Positions 9,741-23,591 of a stretch of DNA of 64,000 nucleotides are shown here, piece after piece. How positions within the stretch are numbered: the first letter of the stretch is position 1; each line of letters opens with the position of its first letter. A program made the position numbers and the translations under genes. Under the pieces are notes generated by a model that did no database searches, had not been told where the DNA came from, and saw nothing but the letters and a program-made list of their open reading frames with translations. The DNA comes from Entophlyctis helioformis (taxonomy: Eukaryota > Chytridiomycota > Chytridiomycetes > Chytridiales > Chytriomycetaceae): NCBI GenBank assembly GCA_025526915.1, contig JAHLKH010000142.1:1-64000 (forward strand), in the 5' to 3' direction.

Positions 9741-12700
9741 ATGGACCACCAACAGCTGCAGCAGACGTCGGCGACAACGCAGCCAGAGATGCAGCCAGAG
9801 GTGCAGCCAGAGGTGCAGCCCGAGATGCAGCAGATGCTGCCAGACGTGCCGCTCAACACGTTCCCGCTCAGCGAGCTGCTCGACCGCACCGTCCAATCCA
9901 CCTATGCCGACCTGCTCAATCTGGCCGAAACGTGCGTTGGTGCTGACACTGCTGCGGATGTTGGCACCACATACTGGCATACTGGCATACTGACACACTG
10001 ACACTTATTGCTTGTCTGCTTACTTGGCTGCCTGCTCTCTGCCGCACCACAGGCTGCCGAGCACTCAGGACATTGAGCGCAAGCGCCAGCTCATCGAGTT
10101 CTGCTTTGCAAAGCGCAAGCTCTTCACGAAGCTGCTGGTCCTGCTGCGTCTGTCGCCAAGGGTCAAGGACATTCTCGTTGGCCAGGTGCGCATCGCCTGC
10201 TCTTCATGTCTGCGGCTGTCTGCCTACGTCTGTGGCTGTCTGCGGTGGTCTGCGGCGACCTGTCCACGTCTGTGCAGGTTGCCTCCGCTCTTGTGCGCGT
10301 TCATCTGGCCCAAGCTGACTGCAGCCCATCTGTGTCCAGAAAGCGCATGCGTTTGTCGAGGGACAGGACTTTGCCTTTGCCCGTGCTGCAGACGATCTGT
10401 TTGCCATCCACAACCAGATGCGTGCTGCAAAGTACGTCACACTCGCACTCGCACTCGCACTCGTCTTTCTGCTGCTGATCTCTCACTGCCCTTGCTGCGT
10501 CTGCCTGCTGGTCGGTCCGTCTTGACAGAGTCGCAAACTTTGATATCCGGACGGCCGTCGATGTCCTCACAACTGGCCGCTACCAACGACTGCCATCCTC
10601 GATCAAGGTAGCCACGCCATGCAGCTCAGATGCAGCTCACTCTGGGCATTTCCAGCCACGACATCCATGACGATGCTGACATTCGCATACCATGCTCACA
10701 TACCAACCGACAGACACACCTTATACCCAGCGACCAGCTCTCGCCAGAAGAGACGGCCAGTACTGTCACAAAGCTGCAAGACATGATACGCATGCGGCTC
10801 ATGTGCGACGAGGTCATTCCCCTCCCGTTCCGCCAGAACATGCAGATCGGTGAGTGGCTTGCCTTGAACGCGGCTGCGCAGTCCATGCAACGTAGACACG
10901 CCAATCGCGCTGCTGACGGTGCGTGATGCCGTCATAGACAAGGGATGCGTTACGTTTACAGTCCAGGGAGAGTTTTCTGTGAGCCTGACGATCGTGCCCA
11001 ACCTGCAGCCGCATCCCTGGCGCGTGGTCGATGTCCAGGTGTTGTCCCGTTCCATACCGACTGGATATGGCGGTAGGCAGCACATGAGCCCACTTGATGC
11101 GCCATTTCCATCCAAGACTCACACGTCCATGCTTGCACTTGACAGGTGGATTAGCATGGCTGCAGCCTGTCCAGCTGCAGACTCTCAAAAACTCACTGCA
11201 GCGCAAACTCGCCGATTCTGGCGCTGCCGCATGGCCGATTGTCAAGGTCTATGACCAGCTGCACAAGTTCTGCCTCATGTATCAGATCCACATACTGGCG
11301 TCACAGGCTGCGCATCTGGCAGAGACGCGGTGGCAGGGTCACATGTCATTCAACGCGACTGACTCGGAACTCAAGCTGGAGTTTTGGAATGCTGCGGCAG
11401 GCGATCGCTGTGAGTTTCCGCGACCGAACCGTTTAGCCATCAAGGCCAAGCCACTGACTGAGCTGTGTGGTGTACAGCACATCGCGAGTTTTACAGACTG
11501 CATGTTGCTGTGGCGTACAAGGCGTCTCCGTCTCTGCCGACTGCCTCTGAGCCTGATGCTCCGGATGGCATCCAACCATCAGTACTTGAATCTTTGACTC
11601 GGGCAGTTACCGAAGAATCAGAGACCCAAGGATTGGCCATTACGCTGTACGGTATCCTGGGCAAGCAAGAGCGCGTGGTGGAGATCCCGTCTCATCTCCA
11701 GCTGGTTGGTGCACTTGCTGGCACGCCTGGCCGCTCCTGTCTCGCCAGCCAGCCAGCCACTCATACCGCCACTGCTATTGGATTCAGGCTCCGCATGCGC
11801 TGGATTTGGAAGGATTGCTCCTGAGTCTGACAGACCACCTGTCGCGCACCATGATCGAGCGCATGCGCAATGTGGTCCTTTCGGCCAAGAAACCTGACAG
11901 CAAAAGCGGCCTGCTCGTGGACGAGTCCAAGCACGTCTTCACCGAGGAGCATGTCAAGATGGTGCAATTCCAGGATCCCCTGCTGTCGCCTGATCGCACT
12001 GGATCCGAGCAGCCAGATGCAAGCTCTTTGCCTTTGGACCAAGCCGTCTACCCGCATCGCTCATGGTCATGTACAGACCCTCGCAGTGGGTAAAGCTCGG
12101 CATTGATCCTCGGACCGGACTGGCTGTTGTGCAGCTTGCAGACGACAATGCCCTCGGCAACCTTGCTGGCGGTGGATCCGCAGCAACAACAGTGGGTGGC
12201 TTTGCCGTCCCGATGCCGCATGGCACATCTGGCGTTGTATCAGCGAGTGCTTTGGCTGCATCGAGCGCTGGAGTGGCCGGGTCTGGTGCCGGCGGCCCTG
12301 GCGCAGCTTCAGCAACACCTGAAGGAGAAGTCGACCCGATTGCGCGCGATCTCAAGATGGTCGAGACACGCATCAACGCCAACATCAACAATACCAAGCA
12401 GGCCATTCTGTACCTGAGGCGTGCTGTGAGTTTCGGCTTGGCGGATGGCTCAGCAATTGCTATCATGCGTGTGCGATACTGAATGATTGGATGGTGGACT
12501 GACTGGCTCACAATGGCAATCATAGACAACCATCAAGCAAGTCGAGACTGCGGCATCGTACCTCGGATTTGAAGTCATCAACTTGGCTCAAATGGGCATC
12601 GAGTCACCACTGCGTGACTTCCAGACCGACGAAGTGCGGCTGGTGCATCTGCGCTTTCCTGGCCAGGAAAACCACCTGCTCGCCGTTGCGGCCGGGTCGC

Positions 12701-15700
12701 GCGAAGAATTGATGGCTGCAGATGGAGGCAAGCGATCGGATCGGCAAGGCAGCGCAGCTATCAGCCATGGCGCAGCGTCCACAGACCAGACTGCAACCGA
12801 GTTTCGTGTCTGGATCCTCAGCCTCAAGCCGACACTGCCCCGCACCAAGAAGATCGAGTATAGCGTGTCCTCGGTCACGCCCTCGGATGTGCTTGGCGAC
12901 TCGGGCAGCTCTGTGGATAGGCATGCTGGATTTGGTCGTTTGGGTGACCAGGAGCCTTCCGCCAAGCGCGCCAAACTGGCACACGTGCCGCATTCTGCAG
13001 AGACATGGCCGCGCATGGACCTTGAAATCCTGTCCATGATCCAAGCTTCATCCAGGTCGGTTGGCTCTGTTTAAGGCGCAACCGTTATTGCATGGCGTCG
13101 GCTCGCTGCTGCTGACCCATTCTTGCACCGACAGATCCGTGTTTGCCTTTGCTGCCTTGGTCGGTCAGCTGGAGGCGTGCGGCCTCCATGTGCAATACCT
13201 TGTGCGGGCATTCCGGGACCCACTGCCAAGAGCCAGCTTGGTTTGAGCGACTCGCAGATCGTGCGGCTGGACCCCAAGCTTGTTGTCCCAATGCGCGAGC
13301 TCCTGAGCCAGAGAACGGTGCGCTTGCTGCGCAGTCCATCTTGCCCAACACGGCTACTGGCACAAAGAGACGCTCGACGTCGTCAGTGACTATTGCGGCA
13401 TCTATGGCAGCAGCGGCCGCGGCGTCTGGCGGCGCTGATCCGAACGCCCTTGATCCCCGGTCTGGCTCGTCCAACCCGCATGGCCTTGGCGATATCTTTG
13501 TGTATTTGGAAGAGCGGTCTGTCCCAGGAGCACCTGGCGTTTACACGCATGCGGCTGCAAGTGCTGGATCGCCGTTTGTGGTTGCCAAGATGAGAGTGCA
13601 TACATTGCTGCTGCCGTCCACCGCCACTCTCACCAAAGGTATATTTTCTGGACTCTTTGTCGTTTGTGCCGGACACTGACCAGTGTGCTGCGTTGCTGCA
13701 GTCGGCGAGCACTCTGAGTACGATCCGGTCACCCATGTTATCACGTTTAGGTGCCCAGTGAACGGATTTAACACCCACTTTGTGTCAGAGTTTAGAGCCA
13801 TAGGCAGCATGCTTCGCCTCATGTCCCAACGTAAGCATGACACGGCGTTGCTCAGTATGCATGCACTTGAACGCACATGGCTTATCCTTGCATGCAACCC
13901 AACGCCTGCAGTGACCAGATACACAGACGAGTTGACACAGATTGGCGCAACGGCCGTCTTTCCTGACCTGCGCTCCGTGGTCGTCGAGTGGCGCGGCAGC
14001 ACGATCCTGCGAGTAGGCTGGCAAACCGACTCTGCATTCTCTGGCGATGTCAGCAAGCCGGGCCGATATGCGGTCTCTTTCGAGCGTGCTGATGGCAAGC
14101 CAGACGAGCATGCTGTTCTCGCTGATCTGTCGAGCAACATGTTGAACCAGACACGCACTATTTTCCCCCTAATTCTGGCAAGTCGGCTGCAGCTGTCTCG
14201 CGCCGTACACTGCTGCTGCTGCTGCTGCTGACACTGTCAACTGATGAACGGCATGGCAGACTCTAAACCGCGTGTCGCGACTGGTGTCTGCTCTTGAGTG
14301 CATGAGGCGTCGACGCCATGCCCTTGGCCAGACGGCCGTGACTCTGGAGGTCCTGTCCTTTACACACTACCGGCTCGTGTTTCCATACATTGCGCAAAAC
14401 TACGGCTTCGAGTTTGTCCTGTGCCCACCCAATGCGTTTCTCATGTTCGACGCGGCCATGCCGGATCTGGCTGCCGAGCTGGGTCTTGGATCGCTTTCGA
14501 CGCGCACTGCTGGCTCGTGGCCACCGTCTCTGGGCGAAGCAGCCACACCGCAGCCTGCTGGGAGTGCGCGCACGTTGCGACAGCTGGTCGACTTTAATGA
14601 CACTCCGCCGATGCCGGTGCAAGGGAGCGACCAGATCCGTGCGGGCCGCGAGGGACTGCTCAGTCTGTTGTGCACGCGCGTTCTGCAAGCATCTGCCACG
14701 TTGTTATCCACCTCGGCGTCGTCGTCTGGCACCCATGCGGGAGCTGGCGCGGCTGAACCTGACCCAGGCGCCATTGTTCCTCTGCCCCACGGCATCCTGT
14801 GCAGCCTGAGCTTTGTCGACACGGTTGTGGCGACCATCGAGGGCCAGATTGACGTGTTCTGTGCCATGAACGGCGTGGTCGCATATCTCAAGACGCTCCC
14901 GCTCATGCATTGCACGTTTGAAGAGAGCAACGTGCGCGCGTTGTTTGCGTCGGAAACTTGCAAGGTGTCGATCATGGGGCAAGCGACTGGCAAGTGGATC
15001 ATTGCCATTGTGCCCAAAGGTATGGTAGCGGCGTGGATTGGCTGCCTTGGCGCTGGCGAAAGGGAGTCGCATACTGACGGCCGATGGTGGGGCAGCGACA
15101 AGGTGACAGACCCCAAAGTGCTTCAGCAAGTGCAGTCGGACGGCAAAGCCTTGACCGACAAGTTCAAGGACGCGGTACGTTGTCCGCTCTTGATGACAGA
15201 GCAGAATGACTGGCCGCCTGTTCACACAACTCACGGCGTGCTTTTTGCGACAGATCAATGCTCTGCCCATTGAGAGCCGCGACTCGCTTGCATGGCTCAA
15301 GTCGTTTGCGCAGCTGGCTCTGCTGCCCAACCTCGCACTCCGCGAGCTGGTGCCGCTGTGCCAGTGCAAGTTTGCCCAGCAGACCAACGTCAAGGCGATT
15401 GCCGACGTGGAGTGGATCATTTCGGTACCGCCGGGACTGCCCGAGTTCCTTGGTTCTGTCGGCTCGCCAGCCTTTGGCGTCGATCGCGACGTTGAGCGCA
15501 TCAGCATTCTGGTAAGCCTGCTCCAGCTCCAGTTCCTGGCAGCCCATACTGTTATGGAAACACGACGAGTCTGCTGACGCGTGTGTCTTGCGCGCAGATA
15601 TCGTTCAAGAGCGCCGACTACAATGGTGTTGTGCATGTTCCCATCCGGTACAACTTTGCGTCAGGCATCATTGTCATCTGGCGGCCCAGCGGGTCCTATA

Positions 15701-16017
15701 ACCCGCTCGCGAGCGTGTCGTCGTCATCCGCCGCTGCCATTGCTGCCGACCAGGGCGACGGTGCAGCAGAGCCGGCCAGTGCCATGACGCCGTACATGGA
15801 CATGACGCACCTGCATCCGACCAGGACGCCCGACTATGACGCGCAACGGGCGGTGATGTCCAGCTTGCACATCCAGCAGATGCCCATGCCGGACCGTGTT
15901 TTCATGCAAGCGAGCATACGCGAGGTGCCGACGACCATGGGCGGGCCTGGCAAGCTCTTTGCCGTGCTCAAGCATCTGGCGACACGGCCCATGGACGAGG
16001 TGCGGCTAGCCCTCTGA
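9741..16017 (+). CDS. MED14: Mediator subunit 14 (Rgr1), tail/backbone of Mediator
   Basis: About 1,650 residues in 16 exons: 9741-9931, 10053-10185, 10340-10431, 10529-10607, 10714-10849, 10896-11072, 11146-11409, 11478-11704, 11788-12425, 12526-13055, 13135-13638, 13702-14177, 14260-15019, 15110-15174, 15254-15511, 15598-16017. After a Gln/Pro-rich start, the MED14 N-terminal domain is unmistakable: VPLNTFPLSELLDRTVQ, NLAETLPSTQDIERKR, VANFDIRTAVDVLTTGRY. MED14 is the scaffold joining the Mediator head, middle and tail. The intron at 14178-14259 appears to be GC-AG (donor GCAAGT) and contains a (CTG)n run. Three places need a missing base to keep frame (near 12000-12020, 13205-13225 and 13310). 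Intron 15020-15109 is 90 nt and keeps frame, so it is easily mistaken for coding sequence. Confidence 0.9.
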
Positions 16018-16283
16018 CCACCATTTTTACCCTCTTCTCCCGCCTCCCCTCTGTCTGCCGGGGTCGATGCATGTGCACAGTCGGAGTCTGTTGCAATGGA
16101 AATGAATCCTCCGAGTACACTGTGTTTATTGGGCTTGGGCTACTGGATACAGTTTGGTAAACGGCTTGTTGGGGCTCTGCAGCCTGTGATGCGTGCACGA
16201 GCGTGTTTGAGCATGGCCAGTACGGACAGTGGGTCTCCAAACACACGCCACGCACACGCACCACACACGCATCCGCATGTCTC

Positions 16284-17527
<1,244 letters not shown>

Positions 17528-17754
17528 TGTGGCGCAGATCGACGAAAGGGCAAAAACGGCGTTCAATGTTCAGAAGAGCTCATATGGACAACAATGTGGG
17601 GAGCAGGAGTGGAGCAGGAGCAGGAGCGGCGCCTGCTTGTGGGCGTGGCTGCACCGGCTGCGTGGCCACGGCAGGTTCCGGTGCCTGCACCGGCGGCCTC
17701 GTGCGGCTCGGATCAGTCTCTGCGTCGTCGCGCGAGTCATCGTCGCTCAAGTCG

Positions 17755-18808
17755 TCATCGGTCGTCGTCGTTCGAGCCGGTGCCAGGCTCAAAGCGCTTG
17801 TGCTCTGCCGCCTGCATCACAAACGCCTCGTCAAACGTGTCGATGGACCCGATGATGCTGACACGGTCTCCCTTGGGCTTGGCAGCCGTGTTGATCCACA
17901 GGCCGGCAGCGATCACAACGGCCGAGACGGGGATGAGCGACAGGACAAGGATCACAAGGCCCACAGTCCGCGTGAGGAGCTCCCAGTGGTGCGCCATGAG
18001 CGGCAGGCAGTGCGGCAGCCCCGTAGCGCTGCAGGACTCGGCGGATGCAGCAGATGCAGCAGATGTAGCGGCCAGGCTGCCCGCTACCAAGTCTTCATCG
18101 GGCTGGTGCTGGCTTGTGGGGCTGCTGCTATTGCCCAGGTTGTCTGCCAGGCCGTTGAGCGAGCAGCAGCCAAAGAAGGACTCGAATTCAGCGCGCTCGG
18201 CCTGCGATGCGGTGTTCCAGATCTGTGCAACAGGGCCGAGCGGCGACCGGGAGTGCGACAGCGTCACAAACGCCAGCAGGATCTGCGCAGCGACAATGAG
18301 GAGCAGCAGCGAGGCAAAGCCGACCATGTGTGGGCGCGACGCCTTGTATCCGGTGAAGCATCCGTGTGCACTCACAATCAGGCACGCTATTCCCAGCGTG
18401 AGGAAGCCTGTGAGGTGATGTGGCAGGTCGATGAGGCTGGTCAGCGGTATGCGATTGAAAGCACAAAAGCAGCGGGCAAAAGCACAAACAAGCAAAAGCG
18501 CAAAATGGTCGTCGCAGTCACGGCCCAGCGGGCCGGGCATGGACGTTTGCCGTTCTGCTGCTCTGCTACTCTGCTGCTCTGCTACTCTGCTGCTGCACTG
18601 CTGCTGTCCTACTGCTGCTGCACACAGCCCGGTCGAGACAATGAGGGCTGCACATACCGTAAAGGACGTCCTTGGGAAACAGGTCTGTGCGCACGGCGTT
18701 GGGCGAGGCGTTGGAAAGAAAGGCCGAGGAAAAGCCACAGAGGGACACTCCCAACACAATGACGAGTGTGTTGGCCAAGAAGAGGCAGGCTCGGAAGAAC
18801 CTGGCCAT
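17755..18808 (-). CDS. Tetraspanin-like four-helix membrane protein
   Basis: The exons are 18658-18808 and 17755-18407 (267 residues), separated by a 250-nt intron with donor GTATGT. Four transmembrane segments are visible: CLFLANTLVIVLGVSLCGF near the N-terminus, TLGIACLIVSAHGCF, VGFASLLLLIVAAQILLAF, and VGLVILVLSLIPVSAVVIAA. A large loop of about 100 residues lies between helices 3 and 4 and contains FFGCCSLNG, matching the CCG-type cysteine motif of tetraspanins loosely. The C-terminus is acidic. Family assignment rests on topology and this motif; the loop has an Ala/Ser-rich insertion. Fungal tetraspanins organise membrane microdomains. The start ATG opens MARFFRACLF. Confidence 0.72.
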
Positions 18809-18997
18809 GGCTTGCTGGGTGGCTGGCTGTGCGACTGGCTGTGCGACTGGCCGGGCGGCTGCTGCTGTTGCTACTGTTGCTGCTGTTGCTGGTGGCCGAT
18901 GCCGGTCTTGGCGTGTGTGGCAGCCACTTGCTCCTGCTTGTCGATGCTTTGGCAAACCATGGGATCGGGTTCATTGCACAAGGGCCACAAGAGAGGC

Positions 18998-20715
18998 TCA
19001 AGCCATGTTGATCATGACCGACTTGACCTGCGTGTACTCGCGCAGACCGTACGAGCCGAGCTCGCGGCCAATGCCCGACTGCTTGAAGCCGCCAAACGGC
19101 ATCTGGTTGAGGAACATGGCGTACGTGTTGATCCACACGGTTCCCGCGTCGAGCGCCTCGGACATCTTGAGCGCCGTCTTCATGTCCTTGGTGTGCACGC
19201 CGGCAGCAAGGCCGTAAATGGAGCTGTTGGCACGCTCAATCACCTCTTCCATCGTCTTGAACTTGAGCACGCACACGACCGGGCCAAAGATCTCCTCCTT
19301 GGCAATGCGCATGTCGTCCTTGACGTCGGTGATGAGCGTCGGCTGGACGTAGAAGCCCTCGGTGCCGACACGCTCGCCGCCCGCCATGACACACGCGCCT
19401 TCCTTGCGGCCAATGTCGATGTAGTTCATGACCGACTTGAACTGGATCTCGTCGACAAGAGCACCCTGGTCGAACTCGGCCTCGAAGGGGTCGCCAACCT
19501 TGAAGTTGGACGTGAGCACCTTGAACTTGGCGACAAACTGGTCGTGGATGTCCTCGTGCACAAACACGCGCGAGCCGGCCGCACAGACTTGGCCGGCGTT
19601 GAAGAAGATGCCGCCGAATGCGGCCGCGACGGCCATGTCCACATCAGCGTCCGCAAACACAATGTTGGGCGACTTGCCACCGAGCTCCAGCGACACCTTC
19701 TTGAGGTTGGTCTCGGCAGCCGCGATCGCAATTCTGCGGCCAGTCGGGGTCGATCCAGTAAAGGCAACCTTGGACACATCTGTAAAATGGCCAAGGCGTC
19801 AGATGTGGGCCAATGCGACCAAAGACAGAGCATGCAAGAGCCGAGTGCAGGCAACGTACCAGGGTGGCGCACGATAGCTTCACCAGCAGTCGGGCCGTAG
19901 CCGGAAATGACATTGAAAATGCCTGGCGGGAAGCCAGCCTCGATGGAAAGCTGCGCCATCTTAAGCGCCGTCATGGGAGTCTTCTCGGACGTCTTGACCA
20001 CGACCGTGTTGCCGCAAACCAGGGCAGGTGCGATCTTCCAGGCGACCATCGTGATGGGAAAGTTCCAGGGAACGATCTGACCACAGACGCCGTACGGTTG
20101 GTGGAGAGTGTAGGTGTGCAGATCCGGCGACACGTCGACCACCTGGCCGTGGTTCTTGTCAGCCCATCCCGCGTAGTAGCGCAGAGCGCCAATCGCAATC
20201 GGGAGGTCAACGGCCAGTGCGATCTTGACTGGCTTGCCCTGGTCGAGCGACTCGAGCTCCGCAAGGACCTGCATGTCGCGCTCCATGAGATCGGCTAGCT
20301 TGTAGACCAGCTTACCACGCTCAGAAGGCGGACCCTTGGGTATGTGCAAGAGGGTCGGGCTGATTGTGTGAGCCATGGCAACAGCATGACAGGATCGGCA
20401 TGGCACTCACTTGGCCCAGGTCTTAAATGCGGCCTTGGCAGCCTTGACGGCAGCGTCCACATCGGCCTTGTCGCCCTCGTAGAACTCGAGGGACACCTTG
20501 CCCGTTGCCCTGCATTGGATTGGAGTGAATCCAGTCAGTCAATCAGTATCAGTTCGTGTTATGCGCACATCCACGCGCAGGAATCCAACTCACGGGTTGA
20601 CGGCCGGGAACTTCTTGCCCGAGATGGAGGGCACAAACTGGTTGTTGATGAACAGGCCTGTCGGGATGTCGTACGTTCGGCCCTTGTACTCGAGCTTGAC
20701 GATGGTATCAGTCAT
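18998..20715 (-). CDS. NAD(P)-dependent aldehyde dehydrogenase, copy A
   Basis: The exons are 20594-20715, 20411-20509, 19860-20359 and 18998-19779 (500 residues). It is a class 1/2 ALDH oxidising aldehydes to acids. Visible motifs are PWNFP with the catalytic Asn, the cofactor-binding VAFTGSTPTGRRIA, the general base Glu in LELGGKSPN, the nucleophile Cys in FFNAGQVCAAGSR, and the C-terminal EEIFGPVV and PFGGFKQSG. There is no targeting peptide, so it is probably cytosolic. The start of exon 3 is uncertain: the acceptor at 20360 keeps frame but adds about eight residues compared with copy B. The alternative near 20337 would need one missing base. Copy B lies immediately upstream on the same strand. 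Confidence 0.93.
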
Positions 20716-21097
20716 CTTGGTGATGCGGCGGTAAAGTGTCTTGCTTGTCGAGAGGTTGCTGGGGAATGGCGGCGTTTTTGTACTGACTGAGCGAGGCGCG
20801 CTCGGTCGTGGATGCAGCACCACGACGTGGTCAAGTGGTCACGCTCCACAATGGATGCAGTTCCTTGGTGGCGTACCGAGGTGAAGCATGGAACAATGAG
20901 ACTGGGGAGTCTCGTGACAGCGAGCCAGCCAGAGTGCCTTGGGGACACCAGATCGCCTCTGCCAGGCTGTCCACTCGATGAATCTCCACAGGCTGTGATG
21001 AGAAGGCTGCCAGAGAGCCGCACCTTCGAACCACTTGGTCAATGCAGCGCCATGACATGTTTGACAAGCAATTCATTGACAGGGCATGCACAATTGT
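20716..21097. other. Spacer between the two aldehyde dehydrogenases
   Basis: No gene is recognised in these 382 bp. They must hold the 3' end of copy B and the promoter of copy A. Confidence 0.4.
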
Positions 21098-23071
21098 TCA
21101 GGCAAGGTTGATCATGACCGACTTGATCTGGGTGTACTCCTGCAGACCGTACGAGCCAAGCTCGCGGCCGGCACCAGACTGCTTGAAGCCGCCAAACGGC
21201 ATCTGGTTCAAGAAGATGTTGTAGCAGTTGATCCAGACCGTGCCAGCCTGGAGTGCCTCGGACATCCTGAGAGCAGTGCGGATGTCCTTGGTGTGGATGC
21301 CGGCAGCAAGACCGTAGATGGAGTTGTTGGCACGCTCAATCACCTCGTCGACGGTCTTGAACTTGAGCGCACAGACAACGGGGCCAAAGATCTCCTCCTT
21401 GGCAATGCGCATGTCGTCGCTGACGTCGGTGATGAGCGTCGGCTGGACGTAGAAGCCCTCGGTGCCGACACGGTCGCCGCCGACCTCGATCGTGGCACCC
21501 TCGCGACGGCCAATGTCAATGTAGTCCAGCACTCTGTTGAACTGGATGTCGTCAACAAGAGCACCCTGGTCGGACGACTCGTCAAAGGGATCACCGAGCT
21601 TGATGCTCGAAGTGGCCTCCTTGAACTTGGCGACAAACTCGTCGTACACGTCCTCGTGCACATAGACACGCGAGCCGGCACAGCAGCACTGGCCAGCGTT
21701 GAAGAAGATGCCGCCGGTGGCAGCCTTGACAGCGAGGTCGAGGTCGGCGTCAGGGAACACAATGTTGGGCGACTTGCCGCCGAGCTCGAGCGTGACCTTC
21801 TTGAGGTTGGTCTCTGCAGCAGCCACGGCGATCTTGCGGCCAACGGCAGTCGAGCCAGTGAAGGCGATCTTGGAGATCTCTGTAAACGGAAAAGCAGACG
21901 CATTCAGAGTGGCGCGTCAGACGTGCGTTCATGAGACCACACAGGCAGAGCGTGGAGGCAGAGTGCAGGCAACGTACCAGGGTGGCGAGCAATGGCATCG
22001 CCGGCAGTCGGGCCGTAGCCAGAGATGATGTTGATCACACCAGCAGGGAAGCCAGCCTCGACAGCGAGCTGGGCGACCTTGAGGGATGTCATGGGGGTCT
22101 TCTCGGACGTCTTGACCACGACCGTGTTGCCGCACGCGAGGGAGGGCCGAGCTTCCAGGCAAGCATCAGGAGAGGGAAGTTCCAGGGCAGCACAACCCGC
22201 AAACGCCGTACGGCTCGTGGAGCGTGTAGGTGTGGAAGTCGGGGGGACGTCGACCACCTGGCCGTGGTTCTTGTCGGCCCATCCGGCGTAGTAGCGCAGA
22301 CAGCCGATGGAGAGGGGAAGGTCTGCAGCGAGGGCAACCTTGACCGGCTTGCCGTTGTCCAGGGACTCGAGCTCGGCGAGCTCACGGATGTCGCGCTCCA
22401 TGAGATCGGCGAGCTTGTACAGCAGGCGGCCGCGGTCGGCAGACGGGGTCCTTGAGTATGCGCAAGAGGGATGGGGGTGTTGAGTGAGTCATGGAGGTAG
22501 ATGCAGACGCAGCAGCATGACAGGATCGGCGTGGCACTCACTTGGCCCAAGTCTTGAATGCGGCCTTGGCAGCCTTGACGGCAGCGTCGACATCGGCCTT
22601 GTCGCCCTCGAAGAACTCAAGGAGGTGCTTGCCGGTAGCACTGTGCAGAGAGGTTGGATGGCCAGATCAGTGCCTGCAAGCGAGGGGGTGACGTGCACCG
22701 CGGTAAAGGGCCGACGGGTAAACAAGGGGCGACTCACGGGTTGACGGCCGGGAACTTCTTGCCCGAGACCGAGGGCACGAACTGGTTGTTGATGAACAGG
22801 CCAGTGGGGACGTTGTACGTCTTGCCCTTGTAGTGCAGGTCGGCGTGGACGGTCTTTGGGTCGACGAGCTTCTTGGTCTTGATGTCGTGCTGGAGAGCCA
22901 CCACCACGGCGATGGCGACAGGGATGGCGATGGAGCAGATGGGAGGGTGGAAACAAGAGTCAGCACGAGGGTCAGCCATGGGCGGGCAGCGCAGCCCAGC
23001 AGGCCGCCGACGGCAGGCAGGCGGACGAGACGCACGTCGAGCACGCTGGCGGGGTTGGCAGGAGCGAGCAT
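21098..23071 (-). CDS. Aldehyde dehydrogenase, copy B (scrambled segment)
   Basis: The likely exons are 23036-23071, 22738-22889, 22542-22640, 21978-22450 and 21098-21879. The last exon has exactly the same length as in copy A (782 nt), and the intron positions correspond. The nucleophile region FFNAGQCCCAGSR, LELGGKSPN and EEIFGPVV are intact. Between about 22140 and 22246 three separate single-base losses relative to copy A shift the frame and then restore it, so roughly 35 residues including the PWNFP catalytic Asn loop are replaced by unrelated sequence although the frame stays open. One loss is in a C run. Either copy B is inactive or the assembly carries three errors. The first exon (MLAPANPASVLD) is a best guess. 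Confidence 0.85.
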
Positions 23072-23591
23072 GGCGAGGAGCTGGGCTGATCTGAGTGATC
23101 TGGCTGCGTGCGAGGGGCGGGGGCCGCCAGCTTTTATACTCGCTCTGTGGCTGAAGTGCGTGTGATCGCGTGTGCGCGGGCTTCTGCCTGCCTGCCAATG
23201 CCTGCCAGTGTCTGCCAGTGTCTGACTGTCTTTCGGCCGAAGAGTTGCTCAGCCGTCCGTCTGCGCTGCCTCTGTCTGCGCTGCCTCGGTCTGCGTTGTC
23301 TCTGTCGGACGAGCAGGTGCCACGTGGCTGAGCAGCACCCGCACCGCGTGCACCGCGTGCGATGGCTCATTGCCCGCATTGTCCCCGTGACGCTTATGCA
23401 AGAGGCCGAGTGCATGGCTGCACCGTCCTATGCACCTCTTATGCACCTCTTATGCACCTCTTATGCACCGTCCAATGCACCTCGTATGCATCCCTCATGC
23501 ATCCTCATGCAGCCAGCCACGCGGGAAAGGCTCGCTGCTGGTGGGCTCGCTGCTGCGCTGTCGGTCACTGGCAGAACCATTCATTCCGTCG
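23072..23591. other. Repeat-rich spacer between ALDH B and POL1
   Basis: No gene is seen. The spacer contains a CTCTTATGCAC tandem run at about 23427-23470 and imperfect CTGTCTGCGCTGC repeats near 23255-23300. It separates the 5' end of ALDH copy B from the 3' end of the DNA polymerase gene. Confidence 0.6.
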
